64,000 nt of DNA from Incurvaria masculella (GCA_946894095.1 OX335641.1:14030501-14094500); one strand, 5' to 3'; positions 53,101-63,310 are shown, counted from the stretch's first letter. Notes: a model not told the origin generated them from the sequence alone. Numbers and translations are program-made.

Positions 53101-56100
53101 ACTTGTACTTAGACTGATTCTTCTTTAGATTTATTTTTGTACAGGTTTAATCAGTTCAATCATAATAACCAGGTTAAATATGCGGATTTACCAGCAGGCT
53201 GAGTAGCCTGGAGCCTAGGGCGGCAGAATTTTGGGACGTCAAATTAGGGACCGATTTTTTTTCTCGCTTCCCAAGCTTACCACCATCTTCCCGCCCCCAT
53301 TTGAGGCCGGAAAGAGCCATTTTTGTGGCCTGCTAAAACCACAGAGTGCCTGTGCGTAACCTCTCAAGTAAGCAATTCAACGTGTTATATATTTCACCTC
53401 CTGCATATTTGTATCTACAATTTCCGTAGTCGCGTTTGTTGCGGCGCGAGAACGAGTGGCCCGTCGGGCTGAATTAACTGCACAAGCGTACCGCGGCCGT
53501 CGCAGCGGGAATCAGCCAAAGCAGGGTTTTGTTGCTGTATACTACATACTCAATGCCTCAAGAGTTCGTGAGAGATCTTGCTCGGCCCACTCTTTGAATT
53601 TACTCTTTTAAGTGGTATCTGCGGCTGCTGCATCTTGCACGGAAACTTGTCGCTTCTTCATGTTACTTTAAAAATCTAGGTTTTTTTTACTTAAGGTGGC
53701 CCATCCCGCTCATCTCCCCATACAAAAGGGGAAAGAAGATCACGCCCATATTTCTTGTCAGAGATCCAAAATTTTGCTCAAAATAGCTTTATTTGATCGA
53801 ACTAGACGTCTGATGACCGTTGGCATTGTAAAATTGTGTTTGGTTTCTAAGTTATAAGATCCGAAAGTTCGCATTTTTCGCGCGTTTTATACAATAACTT
53901 TGGAGGTGGATTACGCAATGATAAAGTAAAAACATCTTAAAAAGATTAGTCATCAGACATAGCTTATTTAATCAAGATTCATAATCTATTTGGTTTTTGT
54001 TCGATTTTTTACTACAGCGGTCGTGGTTTACTTTTAGCTATAAGTCGTTTTTAATTCAAAATTTTCGTAAATCTTACCAAATCATGCACTATGCACATTG
54101 TCTTTTTTGTGGAAATGTTGCATCTTCCTCATCACGGAGCCTGTCTTATTCTTTGAAACAGAGAAGGTCCCAGAGCGCAACAGCACGGTTTTGTATTGTG
54201 CCCGCAAATGAGTTAGGCGCGCCGGATTGGGCCACCTTAAATCGGGAACGAGAAAACGCTTAGGCGAGTAAATCTGACATTGGTAGCTAGAGTGGACGCA
54301 TGCAGAAGTTTGAGAGATTCTTGGCACTAAGTCTTTACAACGTCGGAATCAATCAAGAATTATTGTATCAAAAAGCCTTTACCGCGAAACGAAGCGAAGG
54401 AAATACTTTTAAATTTAGAAAAACTGTAAATAATAATTGTGTACATATTTTGTGATGATGTTTTTTGGAAAGAATAAGCAAAGTGTCATTAGGACAATAG
54501 TGTCCAAAACATAAGGTTACAAGTTCATTGACAAATAAATGGTAATTGATATGATTGTGAACTAGGTTATCGAATTGTAGAGGTTGGCAGGGGCGGCAAG
54601 ACTTGAATAGCCTACGGGCGGCAAATTTGTAAATCCGCTGCTGGGTTTAATTATTCCTCGAGCACCTGGGAAAATTTCGGTTAAAATAGATCTGTTCATT
54701 TTACTATCCCATTCGAAGTGCATTCAAAATAGTGGAGGGTAAGTTTTGTCATTTTATGAATATGCCACCCGAATCATCAGCCGTCATAACATCAAACGTC
54801 CAATCAAAGCATTTATTTTATTAATCTTGTTTAAGTCTGTTAATCTTAATGTTACTAAACCACGTCAAAATGATAAGTTCACACTCAAAATCACTTGCCA
54901 AATTGACTCATGTTGTCGAGCATGAGGTCGGCGGCGGAGTACTGCAGCAGGGGCAGCCCGTGCAGCTCGCAGCGCCGCTCGTACGTGAAGGGCAGCGGAC
55001 GGCGCAGGTCCGGCGAGAACATCACTAGCTGCTCCCCCTCCGCCCACTCCGCAGTGGGCGGAGGAGGAGCAGCTACGAACTGACGATTTGCGATATGTGG
55101 TTAGTAGGAAGGTATGTAGGTACCGTTGTCGAGCATGTGGTCGGCGGCGGAGTACTGCAGCAGGGGCAGCCCGTGCAGCTCGCGGCGCCGCTCGTACGTG
55201 AAGGGCAGCGGGCGGCACAGGTCCGGCGAGAACATCACTAGCTGCTCCCCCTCCGCCCCTTCCGGTGGAGGCTGCATCCGCCGCGGGAAGAACTCGCCCA
55301 ACGAGCCGCTCAGCTGTGAACCAGCACCAAATCAATTCATTAACTCTAAATTAAATCGCCAAGTGAACAGGCATGAAACGTTTAATTCTGACGTTTTGTT
55401 GCATTTTGTACCAATTAGCAAACTGGTACATATTAGTTCACTTGATCGATTAACCCGTCGCTTCACATTTAGAATGGTAGTGAATTTCACTCACATGTTC
55501 ACCCGGCGAGTTCATTTACCATGGTAATTCCTTTGGCTCCGGGGACTATTCGAGGGCTATTATCTCAAGAGTTTGGGGACTTGCCTTCCATACCAACGGT
55601 AATGGGTTCGATCGGATCGTGTCAGATCACGCACACTAAAGGGGTCCATAGTCGGAGAACGTAACTTCAGCGCCTCAGCGCCTTAGCAAGAATGGCCGCC
55701 TGGGAGCAGATGCCTGGGTACCATGGCAACATCGGCAAAGAGTTAACATCAGGAGGCCAACTCTTGCGCTAGTTTGTTAACATACGGAATACGAACTCTT
55801 GATTCCTCGCTGAATCAATACATAACTTCCTACCTATTCTGGTGCATTTACGGATCGCTTTTGGATATGGAGATTTTTGTTAACGCTGAATTCGGAAACA
55901 CGTTTTCGTATGATTTCGCACTCGTTCCGTGTGGCGCTGTGATCCATTACTATGTAAGTAAGTAATATATAAAATATTTTTAAATAAAAAAAGGACCGCC
56001 TTCAAAAAAACCGGAACTAAAAAGCAAAAAATAATTGGTTACTTTTAATTAATGTACGAAAAGCTATTTTAATTCTAACTAATTATGTACAATTTCTTAA

Positions 56101-59100
56101 TTTTTAATCATCTTTTGAAGTCGGTGCCTTGGGTAGAGTTCGCTTCGCACGCTGCTGACCGAACAGACACTATTTCAGCCGAACACACCCGAAGTCTACG
56201 AGAGCGTAAACAACCTGAGTCAGTAATGATTGGTCCACAGAGCATTTTGTCTAACTGGAGATGCCCTTAGCGTTGGTTTACGTGCAAGCTGATATCGATA
56301 CAGCGCAGCGTACTGAAATTGGGTTTCAGCGATTATTATTAGTACTTTCGGGTTTATAAAGGCTGGACTGGTGAAGGAGGACGTTAATTCGCTGCTCTGT
56401 GTTGATTGGTACTGCCCTGCGACATCGTTGTCTGAACGAGACGATTTCTGCCGAAATTGGTGAGATCTGTACTAACCGCACACTTTCTCTCGTTTCGTTT
56501 TGACACGAAGTTGAGAGCAGACACCTCAAAGTCGCTACCTATTGTTTTCTGTTCTTTTTTATGTTTGTATTTTTTTTTGTTTTGTGTTATGTAGGTATTT
56601 AGGTAGAATAAAAAGTACAAGCTACACCTACCTAAATATTTATCATATAAGTGGTCGTTGTTTTTATATTGGTTTGTTCGTAAGGTTTTCTTGTAAATAT
56701 TTTGTTTTTATTGTATTAGGTATTTAGTTTAAGTATAAGGCATATTTAAATTACAAAGTACTTGCCTAAATACCTACTTACATACGTTTTTCCGACCAGT
56801 TTGTTCATGTAATTTTTGTTATTGTGTTTTGTTCAAGTAGGTAAATGTAAGTAGCTACCTACTTATATTTCTTTCTTAGCCATAGGTAATATTAATCTAA
56901 CTACTTGCAGCCCTTAAAGAACGTCTACCCAAGGCACCGACTTCAAAAGATGATTAAAAATTAAGAAATTGTACATAATTAGTTAGAATTAAAATAGCTT
57001 TTCGTACATTAATTAAAAGTAACCAATTATTTTTTGCTTTTTAGTTCCGGTTTTTTTGAAGGCGGTCCTTTTTTTATTTAAAAATATTTTATTTTTTGCT
57101 TTTTAGTGGTGGCGTAACTTTTAAGTCAAGGTGGGCGAGCCCTCCTGCTCAACTTCACATACAAAGTGGAAAGAAGATATACATACATATACAATTCAAT
57201 ACAATACAATGAACGAGCATTAGCAGAAATACAACCATTGAGAAATCTCATTTCTGACGAAAGGTAGACCGGTAACTATCTGGATTCATGAGTTCACGGT
57301 TGATACGTACGATAATTGATACGATGAGATCACGTGAGATAGAGTGCTGTGACAGATGGACGGACGGACGGACAGCGGAAGTTGGTGCCCTTTGGGAACG
57401 GAACCCTAAAAAGACAAAACAACGATGAACCGGAACCGCTGAGCTTCTGAATTTCTCATCCTACCATCGTTCCGGATAGTCTGTTTCTTGCGTAAGTTTA
57501 AGTTGTATGAAAATGTATACATATCGGCCTCGTTTATCCCCCCTTAACAGTTGAATTTTGTAAAATCCGTTGTGAGCGAGCCTTTTCGAATTAACAAGAA
57601 GTCACTGAAAATTTTAAGTTTCGAGGATAATTGGTTTCAGAGATCTCAACATGAGTGGTTTTCGCCTAAATGTGTTCATTTTGACCTGTTTTACCCCCCT
57701 AATAGTATAATTTCCAAAAATATTTTCTTCTTAAGAATTCCCATCTAAAACAAAACATACTCTGACATTTCTGGGTTCAGCGGCTCTAGAGATAGAAATG
57801 TGTACAATTTGCCCTCTTTTACCCCCCTTGAATACCCCCAACAGTTGAAGTAAAAAAAACCTCTCATACTGAGCAATCTCACCCGAAAAGAAAGCTACTG
57901 TAACTAAAAAATCACTTTTCTGGGTTCGCGGGGTTAAGAAATTCGATGTTTGTTATAGTTAAGTACCAAACTACTGAACCGATTTTGATAAAAAAAAAAT
58001 GGGACCAACTAGAAAGTATACCCTTTCGAACAAAAAAAGAATTTTCCAAATCGGTCCACGGGTCTTCGAGTAATCGGTGAACATACATAAAAAAAAAAAA
58101 AAAAAAAAAAAGATTCCGACGAATTGATAACCTCCTCCTTTTTTGAAGTCGGTTAAAAAGTGAGTTCTCTCTTGAGAACACTCAAGAATCATCACTTCAT
58201 CAATTCCGAATTCCTAGAATTGGCCTACAGATCAGGTCTAGGAAAGTGGGCTAAGAGTCGACACAATGGAGTAAGTATGGCAACCTCAACGTAGACTGGT
58301 CATTCGGAGTAGTTGTGACGGTATGTGATGGAACAATCTATCTAATGAGACAACTTTCTAAGCCTTTGGTTGTGACAACCTCGACAGAGAGTGGAGCGGA
58401 CGTCAAAATATTCTCAAAGAGTCGATACCTTGGAGCAGGCGTCTGGGAGGTGCGCAGCATGATCAAGGTAGTTCCAGCGCAGGATCTGCCCGGGCGGCGG
58501 GTTCCCACTCTCCGCGCCCGCGCCGGTCGCCACGTTCATGTGCCCATCATTCAAAAGTGAGCCGTTTCTCTGTTATCACACAATGATTTATTTATTTCTT
58601 GAAGAAACACAGTATTGCAGAAAGAGACACAAATAAAACATTTAAGCCAGCCAAGACTGTTAAGAAAACTAACATGTAAAAATGTAACTTCTTAGGATAA
58701 GAATGTAAAGTAAATGGTTCTAATTCAGCTTGAAAGGTTTGACCTAAACATACATAGGTACAAACATTTTAAAGCTTTTAAAAAAAGATATTGGCATAGA
58801 AAACAAAACTTAGTAATTATCGATGGCCACAATTGAAACTTCAGTAGCAGCACACTTATCGACTGCACAAGAAAACTATTTTTCTTATTAGTAAGCTCAC
58901 AAATTATCTACAACCAATACATAGGGGTTTTCTTCACCTCCATGGGGGTATATAATTGAATTTGAGTTTTCACTGTTGTAAATTAGTTTAAAATTCAAAT
59001 GCTAATGATGGTATGACAGTAATGTTTTCCTTCTTTTCATTAATATTTTAATAAGTTATTTTATCCTAGACAAAGGGCGCACACGGGTACCTCATAGAAC

Positions 59101-62100
59101 CAACCGAATCTGTCGACGGGTGGCGCTCCCCCGGTCATGTCGGGCGGCATGATGCGAGCGAAGTCGAGCAGCGGGTCCTCGTAGCCTTCGAACAGCAGCT
59201 CCCCCGCCGTGCGCCGCACCCAGATGCGCTCGCCGAATATGCTCAGCCCGACCGACACCCCCTTCTGCCGCGCGTAGCTCCAGTCGCGTGCGCGGTACGC
59301 CGCCGACTGCACACACATCACACACCTAACCCTCTGTAGCTCGCTCGCCGTGCGACATGACATGCTCAGCCCGAGCGATACCCCCTTTTTATTATATCCT
59401 ACTAATATTATAAAGGGGAAAGTTTGTAATAATAGATGGATGCATGTTTGTTACTCTTTCACGTAAAAACTACTGAATGGATTTTAATGAAACTTTACAA
59501 TAATATAGCTTATACATCAGAATAACACATAGGCTACAATTTATAAAGATATTGTGCCCATGGGCTTTCGAACTTTCACGGGGCTGTGAAAACGATGCCG
59601 TTAGCGCTACTTCACACCAGGCGGCGCGGTGGGAGCGGCGGCGTGGGCGGGGCGGGCGGGCACGGCGGGTGAGGGGGGGGGAAGAAGTCACTTATCGCTG
59701 AGTGCGCTACCCAAACACGGGCAGACGCGTGAGGGCAGACGTCATTGATAGTTGTGTCCATTTGGCGAAGGCTTTTACTTTTACTAATTGTACCGAAGTA
59801 CGGCTTGATATTTCCCGCAACTTTAGGACTACTTGGCATCACGCTAAATCGCCGGAGGTGCGACCAATAGAATACAATCCTTGAGAACCAATTACTCGAT
59901 TTAGATGCGGATTGTATCTACGTCTAGCCTGATTCTACTCAAAACTTATAGGCTACATAATATAGCGCTTCATTGCCAGAAGGGTGAGTAGTGAGTGTTA
60001 AATTCTTATAACTTGCGAACCACTTACCCGATTTATGTGCGTATTTTATCAATGTATAACATCTCTGGGAGCAGTCAGGTTCGAGATGGGTTACTGTTTT
60101 AGATGTTGAGCTGTCTGTGGGTTGGAGTCCACGCAAAACTTACCTACATTACACGTTACTTACTTACTAGGTGCAGAGAGGCTCTGGCGGCAAATGGTTT
60201 TTTTTTAAATAGCTACCAAATATAAACGAAGCTCTAAATGGGAATTATTGGATGTTTCTCATTAAATCATGATATTTTGGCTCGAACGATCTTAAAGAAA
60301 ATTGGTAGATGGATACATTGTCCTGGACCAGTTTTGGATTAATCATGTGGGGCTACTTTATCCATGAAATAATTTAGTCGATACTAACCCGAGCGGAGCC
60401 GGGTACCGCAGCTAGTTATAAATAAAATAGCGTTTTGTTTGCAAACGAAATACTAATGCCTTCAGTTCTCCAAGTTTCTTTATTATTTTTTATCTGCTTC
60501 TTCTTGACTGGAAAAGAAGTGTTTATCGCGTTGCTCAGATAATGATAGAAAACTTTGAATTGTATTCAACCTTTTGAACAGAATTTATTGCAGACAAATA
60601 AATCATTTTGAGAAATTTATTAAATATCAATTAATTTTTCTTATTATAATCACTTGAGTAATAACATTCCGCATTTTCGGGGATCTTTCTTAATAGTTTT
60701 TTTTTATTTAAGTAATATATGACGTCATGATCAGAAATATCACAGAGAAATACTAAGGAATCAAGATCGCTAATATTTAAGTTTGTTAGAACAATTTCAA
60801 TTGTAGAAACAGCTTTCGAAGCCGAACGTATTGGTTCAGAAAACAAGTATTTTAAATTATGGCTTTTCTTGTAACTATTTGATTTTTTTATGTAAAAAAA
60901 ACCTCTTTCCCTTGATTGTAGCCTTTTTGAAAATTTTGCAGTAAAGAGATACATATACGACTTCAGGTAGTATATAATTTTGATTACCTTCAATAAATCA
61001 TGTTGTAAAATATGTTTTCCCCCTAAATCATAAACGTAGTGTAACCATTTTCAATTGTTTTCATTGGAAATTTATTTTGTGAAGTGGCACAAAATTGGAT
61101 TGAGAAAAATCGATTGTGTTATGGAATAGGAAAGAATCTCATATCAATCAGTTTCACTGGAGAGAGAAAAATGAGAAATGATATCTTAAAAGTACTCTTG
61201 TAGTAGTAGGCTGCTCTTTCACTGATACCTTCTTTTAGAAATGAGCTCGAACCCTACCGGGTTCCTAGATAGGTGAGCTAAACTAATTTTTGGTGTCAAC
61301 CCATAGCTTGGCAACTCGTATGAAGTTCGACAAGTTTCGGTTGCTCTGAATTTGATAGCTGCAAGATATAACATTCATTATAAATTAGGACCGTCGTTTG
61401 TCACAGCTGCTACTTGAGGATAGTAAAATATCGGAACTTAAATGTAGGAGAGATATGTGGGTACTCACGGCGGCCACAACGTTGAGCGTGGTGACTTGGT
61501 CGTCGAGCGAGCCGTCGCTGGCGGCGGCGTCGAAGTGCCAGAGGCGCCGCGTGCGGTAGGAGACGCTGCGGTTGTGCGCGTGCCACGTCAGCTGCACCTT
61601 CTCGCGCGTCTCCCGGTAGCGGTAGGGGCCGAGCTGCTGCAGCTGCGGCGTGTCCGTCGCGAACTCCTCCGGGTTGCTCCAGTTGAACAGGTACACGTCG
61701 AAGTACAGCGGCAGAGAAGGCGCGCGCCATTCCGAGAACGCGCTCGAATTCGGCGACAGCTCCAGCTCCTGCGACACCGCACACCGCACCTCGTAGTCAC
61801 CCGCTCAAAGAAACATAGCTACACGACTCTACTTAAATAATGTTTACACAGTATTCCAAATGGGAATCATTTATTCATAAGTATTGCAATGTATTTGGAG
61901 CATAGCACAAAAATGCACGCGTTGGCTAAATGTTTTAACAGAGCCACTGTGAGGATAGCGCAGCTGAGCTCATCGTGAACTCTTCACATTTTCAATTAGT
62001 ACCGACGACGTCTCGTCAGTTTTATTGCTCCAATAGACGGCAATCAATCGAGCGGGACATCCACCAACAAGGCCATCTCAGGTACTCGAACATTGCAACG

Positions 62101-62394
62101 TCTCTTTATTAATCTAAACTGTGTCACAAGATAAATGAATGTCTGAACTCACTTTCAGTATTAGTCGAGATATGTAGATGCGGTGTCTTGTTATAAATGT
62201 AATACCCGTAATGAAAGCAGCAAAGTTAGATATTCGAACGAAGGTATAAAACAAATGAAGAGGCTCACTCGAGCGAGGATCTGGTCGAAGATGTCTCCCC
62301 AGTAGATGGCGACAAGTGCTCCGGCGGCGGCAAGCAGCACGCCGAGCGACGCCAGCAGCGAGCGCGCGCACTGCGCCGGCGAGCGGGGCCGCAT
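46855..62394 (-). CDS. CD36/scavenger receptor class B family protein (gene span, eight exons)
   Basis: Eight exons (62394-62269, 61768-61469, 59306-59091, 58569-58429, 55313-55124, 52406-52204, 49024-48951, 47125-46855) join without a break to 506 residues, the normal family length. Membrane spans lie near residues 12-32 and 455-477, with a large glycosylated outer loop between. Family blocks include LYFDVYLFNWSNPEEF, LGPYRYRETREKVQL, AGELLFEGYEDPLLDF, DRFGWFYERNGS, PDLCRPLPF, SLPHFYRADPSY and VAARFQLNILV. Six loop cysteines (one in exon 4, one in exon 5, four in exon 6) match the three CD36 disulfides. Members bind lipids, carotenoids, pheromones or dying cells; the ligand here is unknown. 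Introns carry an intact mariner and a young LTR element. Confidence 0.92.
47548..48831 (-). mobile_element. Mariner element with intact transposase, in CD36-like intron 7
   Basis: About 1.28 kb. The left end (47548-47575) ttggttggggaaaaagtttc and right end (48803-48831, inverted: ataggtcggggaaaaagtct) are imperfect terminal inverted repeats with TA on both outer sides. It contains an uninterrupted transposase gene, has the usual size of the family and lies in the same orientation as the host gene. Confidence 0.9.
47624..48649 (-). CDS. Mariner-family transposase, full length
   Basis: 341 residues without stops. The N-terminal DNA-binding part has YYKKGKNATQAAKKICDVYG and VAQIWFKRFQSGNFDVKDAR, then RSGRP. 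The linker is WVPHELTERN (family WVPHEL). The catalytic core has TGDRKWITYD (first Asp), HHDNARPH (second Asp) and HPPYSPDLAPSDFHLF (third Asp). I count 34 residues between the second and third Asp, the DD34D signature of mariner. The residue after the first Asp is Arg where Glu is usual. It cuts and pastes the element at TA sites. Intact coding capacity suggests a young copy. Confidence 0.95.
   Translation of the reverse strand: MSESNEGIRYILKFYYKKGKNATQAAKKICDVYGPSAVSVRVAQIWFKRFQSGNFDVKDARRSGRPITDKMDAIFEKVEQDRHISSYDVAEELGIDHKTVLAHLKKTGYTKKLDIWVPHELTERNLMNRVLICDSLLRRNETEPFLKKLITGDRKWITYDKNVRKRSWSKAGQASQTVAKPGLTRNKVMLCVWWDWKGIIHYELLPPGRTIDSELYCEQLMRLKQEVERKRPELINRRGVIFHHDNARPHTSLATQQKLREFGWEVLMHPPYSPDLAPSDFHLFRSLQNSLGSVRLTSREDCQNHLSRYIDQKSQYFYSNGIMSLPTRWQKVIEQNGTYIL
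48951..49024 (-). CDS. CD36-like exon 7 (small)
   Basis: 74 nt. The acceptor is gttccag and the donor is tcga|gtaagt. Encodes TTGIPLDVAARFQLNILVAP and VANI. It follows FAVEP as in all CD36 proteins. The LTR element begins 29 nt upstream of its acceptor side, and the mariner ends about 120 nt downstream. Confidence 0.9.
49054..49154 (-). repeat. 3' LTR (101 bp)
   Basis: Identical to 50804-50904. On the - strand it starts tgtgatgattaaaaag and ends tttacaaca. A purine-rich tract (atggggtgaa) abuts it, overlapping the pol stop codon. Confidence 0.93.
49156..50033 (-). pseudogene. pol remnants of the LTR element (RT fragment and C-terminal end)
   Basis: Reverse transcriptase motifs are LDAFPLPNIEEVVSKISKHN, FSKIDLKSAYHQVPI and AYLDDITICGKN (catalytic YLDD). 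A frameshift within a small cacacaata-like repeat near 49610-49640 precedes KVLGYSIADGVVKPDPDRLK and RTLGLFAHYSKWI. A second deletion then joins the pol tail ending RKPPSYLQDFHMG-stop at 49156. RNase H and integrase are absent. Confidence 0.88.
50027..50770 (-). pseudogene. gag remnant of the LTR element
   Basis: Begins MDKFLRPEKFDIDPTSSSDQ 34 nt after the 5' LTR. It carries a capsid-like region, one in-frame TAA near 50384-50386, then two zinc knuckles CFCGKKRHARRFC and CLTCGKRGHYAKVC. It ends where a deletion joins it, out of frame, to reverse transcriptase sequence near 50035. Confidence 0.88.
50804..50904 (-). repeat. 5' LTR (101 bp)
   Basis: Identical to the 3' LTR. One base downstream (- strand) lies tttattccgcaa (50792-50803 region), complementary to ttgcggaataaa inside the LTR. 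No tRNA-type primer site starting tgg follows. Confidence 0.93.
50917..51365. repeat. Minisatellite, about 112-119 bp unit, four copies
   Basis: Each unit has ctcagcgggctatcctcaat, gtttcaagccaatatttgaa and gcattacctattcataaaa. Units start near 50917, 51036, 51155 and 51267. It adjoins the LTR element's right edge. Confidence 0.93.
51602..51685 (-). repeat. GGAC-bearing dispersed repeat, reverse fragment
   Basis: Reads tagggttccgtacccaaag, then gaaccctattactaagcctc and a gtcc run. It is the reverse of the family at 3340-3572. Confidence 0.65.
51765..52104 (+). repeat. SINE family 1, 5' truncated
   Basis: Starts at catgcaccactgtctttctc. The full body is present, ending ggtattagccatccatgtca, ggtcgcataaa and TA repeats. 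It is close to 5756-6164 but lacks the tRNA head. Confidence 0.8.
52204..52406 (-). CDS. CD36-like exon 6, disulfide region
   Basis: The acceptor is ttggcag and the donor is gccg|gtacgt. Encodes GTLYPENACFCSGECVPSG, LNVSACRHGAPAFISLPHFY and RPDPRLHNFYFAVEP, phase 0. Four of the six loop cysteines lie here. Confidence 0.93.
52815..53020 (-). repeat. SINE family 1 fragment, reverse
   Basis: gacatggatagctaatga, tttgaactggatggaaaaca and aacgcgatggtaccaccctg follow the reverse SINE body. Confidence 0.6.
53691..54240 (-). mobile_element. TTAA MITE, family A, copy 5
   Basis: 550 bp, TTAA at both ends (53691-53694, 54237-54240). Starts ggtggcccatcccgctcat and ends gccggattgggccacc. Same body as 28556-29100. 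Confidence 0.88.
54912..55060 (-). pseudogene. Tandem partial copy of CD36-like exon 5
   Basis: About 130 bp nearly identical to 55127-55253. It encodes GEQLVMFSPDLRRPLPFTYE and LQYSAADLMLDN. The conserved Cys of PDLCRPL is Arg here, the donor aacggt is aacatg, and the acceptor side is replaced by a foldback. It cannot work as an exon. Confidence 0.88.
55027..55074. repeat. 22-bp-arm hairpin at the edge of the exon-5 copy
   Basis: Arms 55027-55048 (agctgctccccctccgccca...) and 55053-55074 pair with one mismatch around ccgc. It is formed from the copied exon sequence and its inverse. Confidence 0.9.
55124..55313 (-). CDS. CD36-like exon 5
   Basis: The acceptor is ttcacag and the donor is aacg|gtacct, phase 1. 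Encodes LSGSLGEFFPRRMQPPPEGA, VMFSPDLCRPLPFTYERRRE and LQYSAADHMLDN. Confidence 0.92.
55969..57092. mobile_element. Foldback element with identical 169-bp inverted repeats
   Basis: 55969-56137 and 56924-57092 are exact reverse complements by eye. Outer ends are ataaaatatttttaaataa and inner ends aagtcggtgccttgggtaga. The 786-bp interior has no recognised ORF. Identical arms suggest recent origin or gene conversion. Confidence 0.92.
57330..57412 (+). repeat. GGAC-bearing dispersed repeat fragment
   Basis: gacagatggacggacggac, then ggaagttggtgccctttgg and aacggaaccctaaaaa, the 3' part of the family at 3340-3572. Confidence 0.6.
58429..58569 (-). CDS. CD36-like exon 4
   Basis: The acceptor is ataacag and the donor is caag|gtatcg. 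Encodes RNGSLLNDGHMNVATGAGAE and ILRWNYLDHAAHLPDACSK, 47 codons, phase 0. Holds the first loop cysteine. Confidence 0.9.
59091..59306 (-). CDS. CD36-like exon 3
   Basis: The acceptor is gtgtgcag and the donor is tatgag|gtaccc. Encodes YRARDWSYARQKGVSVGLSI and TAGELLFEGYEDPLLDFARI, ending FGWFYE. Confidence 0.92.
59341..59390 (-). repeat. Partial copy of CD36-like exon 3
   Basis: The + strand catgctcagcccgagcgata and ccccctttt parallel atatgctcagcccgaccgac and acccccttctg at 59228-59267 in the exon. Sits 35-85 bp upstream of the exon in transcript sense. Confidence 0.7.
59391..60425. repeat. Dispersed lepidopteran repeat, about 1 kb
   Basis: Left end tatcctactaatattataaa, with aactactgaatggattttaa. 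Right end cccgagcggagccgggtacc then gcagctagt. This boundary pair is common around moth dispersed repeats. No ORF is retained. Confidence 0.6.
60613..60995 (-). pseudogene. Possible non-LTR endonuclease remnant
   Basis: The - frame STIEIVLTNLNISDLDSLVF followed by CDISDHDVIYYL resembles the end of the endonuclease domain of jockey-like LINEs (DNIFTN...SDH). The match is short and may be chance. Confidence 0.3.
61469..61768 (-). CDS. CD36-like exon 2
   Basis: The acceptor is gtcgcag. Encodes ELELSPNSSAFSEWRAPSLP, YLFNWSNPEEFATDTPQLQQ and NRSVSYRTRRLWHFDAAASD, ending at VVAA, phase 0. Glycosylation sites NSS, NWS and NRS. Confidence 0.92.
62269..62394 (-). CDS. CD36-like exon 1, first membrane span
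   Basis: Encodes MRPRSPAQCARSLLASLGVL and ALVAIYWGDIFDQILAR, donor gctcga|gtgagc, phase 0. The frame is open upstream, but this Met gives the usual short cytoplasmic tail. Confidence 0.85.
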
Positions 62395-63177
62395 CGCGCG
62401 TGCGCAGCCTGCCTTCTTTCCGCCGCCGCCCTGCGCCGCACCCGCCTGCAACACGGAACGAACTGCTACATTGTCGACTTCTGCGGCAACCCTTCCTCCC
62501 TTCGACGCAAGGAGAATGCGGTCGAAACTCGGTAGAGACCCATATGTCACGCACCTTATGTGTCCGCTGCAATTCCAAAAGAGGCATCAAGCGGTGGCAG
62601 CGGCGACGGCGCCGGCGGAGCTTCCTCAGTCCAGCTCTTCCATTGACATGTCCGACAGCAGATAAGGCGACGACAGTGCAGAGAGTAGGAAGAGACTGCA
62701 GCGACGGACGGAAGACGCGACGCGACTACATGCGGCTCGCGACGCGTTGCTCTCTCACTATCGCTCGACCGATAGCAGCCGTTGAGATAATACTTCGCTG
62801 AAGAAAACACCTGTGGATATAAGTACTTTGCTAATCACTTGAAATAGTCCGCTACTTATCACTTATCGCATGGAAATCATTTAGAAAGGAATCCTCTGCC
62901 GCGTCCATCAGATGGGACTTGTGACTGACACGAGTGGCGAGAGGCGCGCGGCGACCGGGAAAAGAAGCGAGGAGTGTGGAATCTCTCCAGGAGCCCACCA
63001 AATCACACAGAGCTGCCCGATGTCCACACAAAGATACAGGGCGCTTTAGGTCAATGTAACGCAGGCTGAATAAATAATGATGGCTGACGGCCATGTTTTA
63101 TCAGTGCTGGGTTATGACATATTCAAAGTACAATAAATTTCATCTATTTTCCAGTAAAACCTTTTTATGTAACTGTA

Positions 63178-63310
63178 CAAAGATGGCTAATACCACAACT
63201 CCTGTCAAGATATTAGCCCAAAAAATCACGTGGAAAGCGTCAGCGCCGTGGGAACTAGGTGCCATGCCAGGACCGTCCTTCTAATTCAGGGCTACATAGA
63301 ACTAAATTGA
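63178..63310 (-). repeat. SINE family 1 fragment, reverse
   Basis: aaagatggctaataccaca, actaggtgccatgccaggac and ggctacatagaactaaattg follow the reverse SINE body. Confidence 0.65.

Larger units (their letters stand above)
52407..54911 (-). other. CD36-like intron 5, main part
   Basis: Contains a reverse SINE fragment (52815-53020) and a family-A TTAA MITE (53691-54240). Otherwise AT-rich without recognised content. Confidence 0.6.
55314..58428 (-). other. CD36-like intron 4
   Basis: Holds a foldback element with 169-bp arms (55969-57092), then dispersed repeat sequence including a GGAC tract (57330-57412). An A-tract near 58088-58111 is followed by tgataacctcctccttttt, a common moth repeat. 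No extra exon. Confidence 0.55.
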
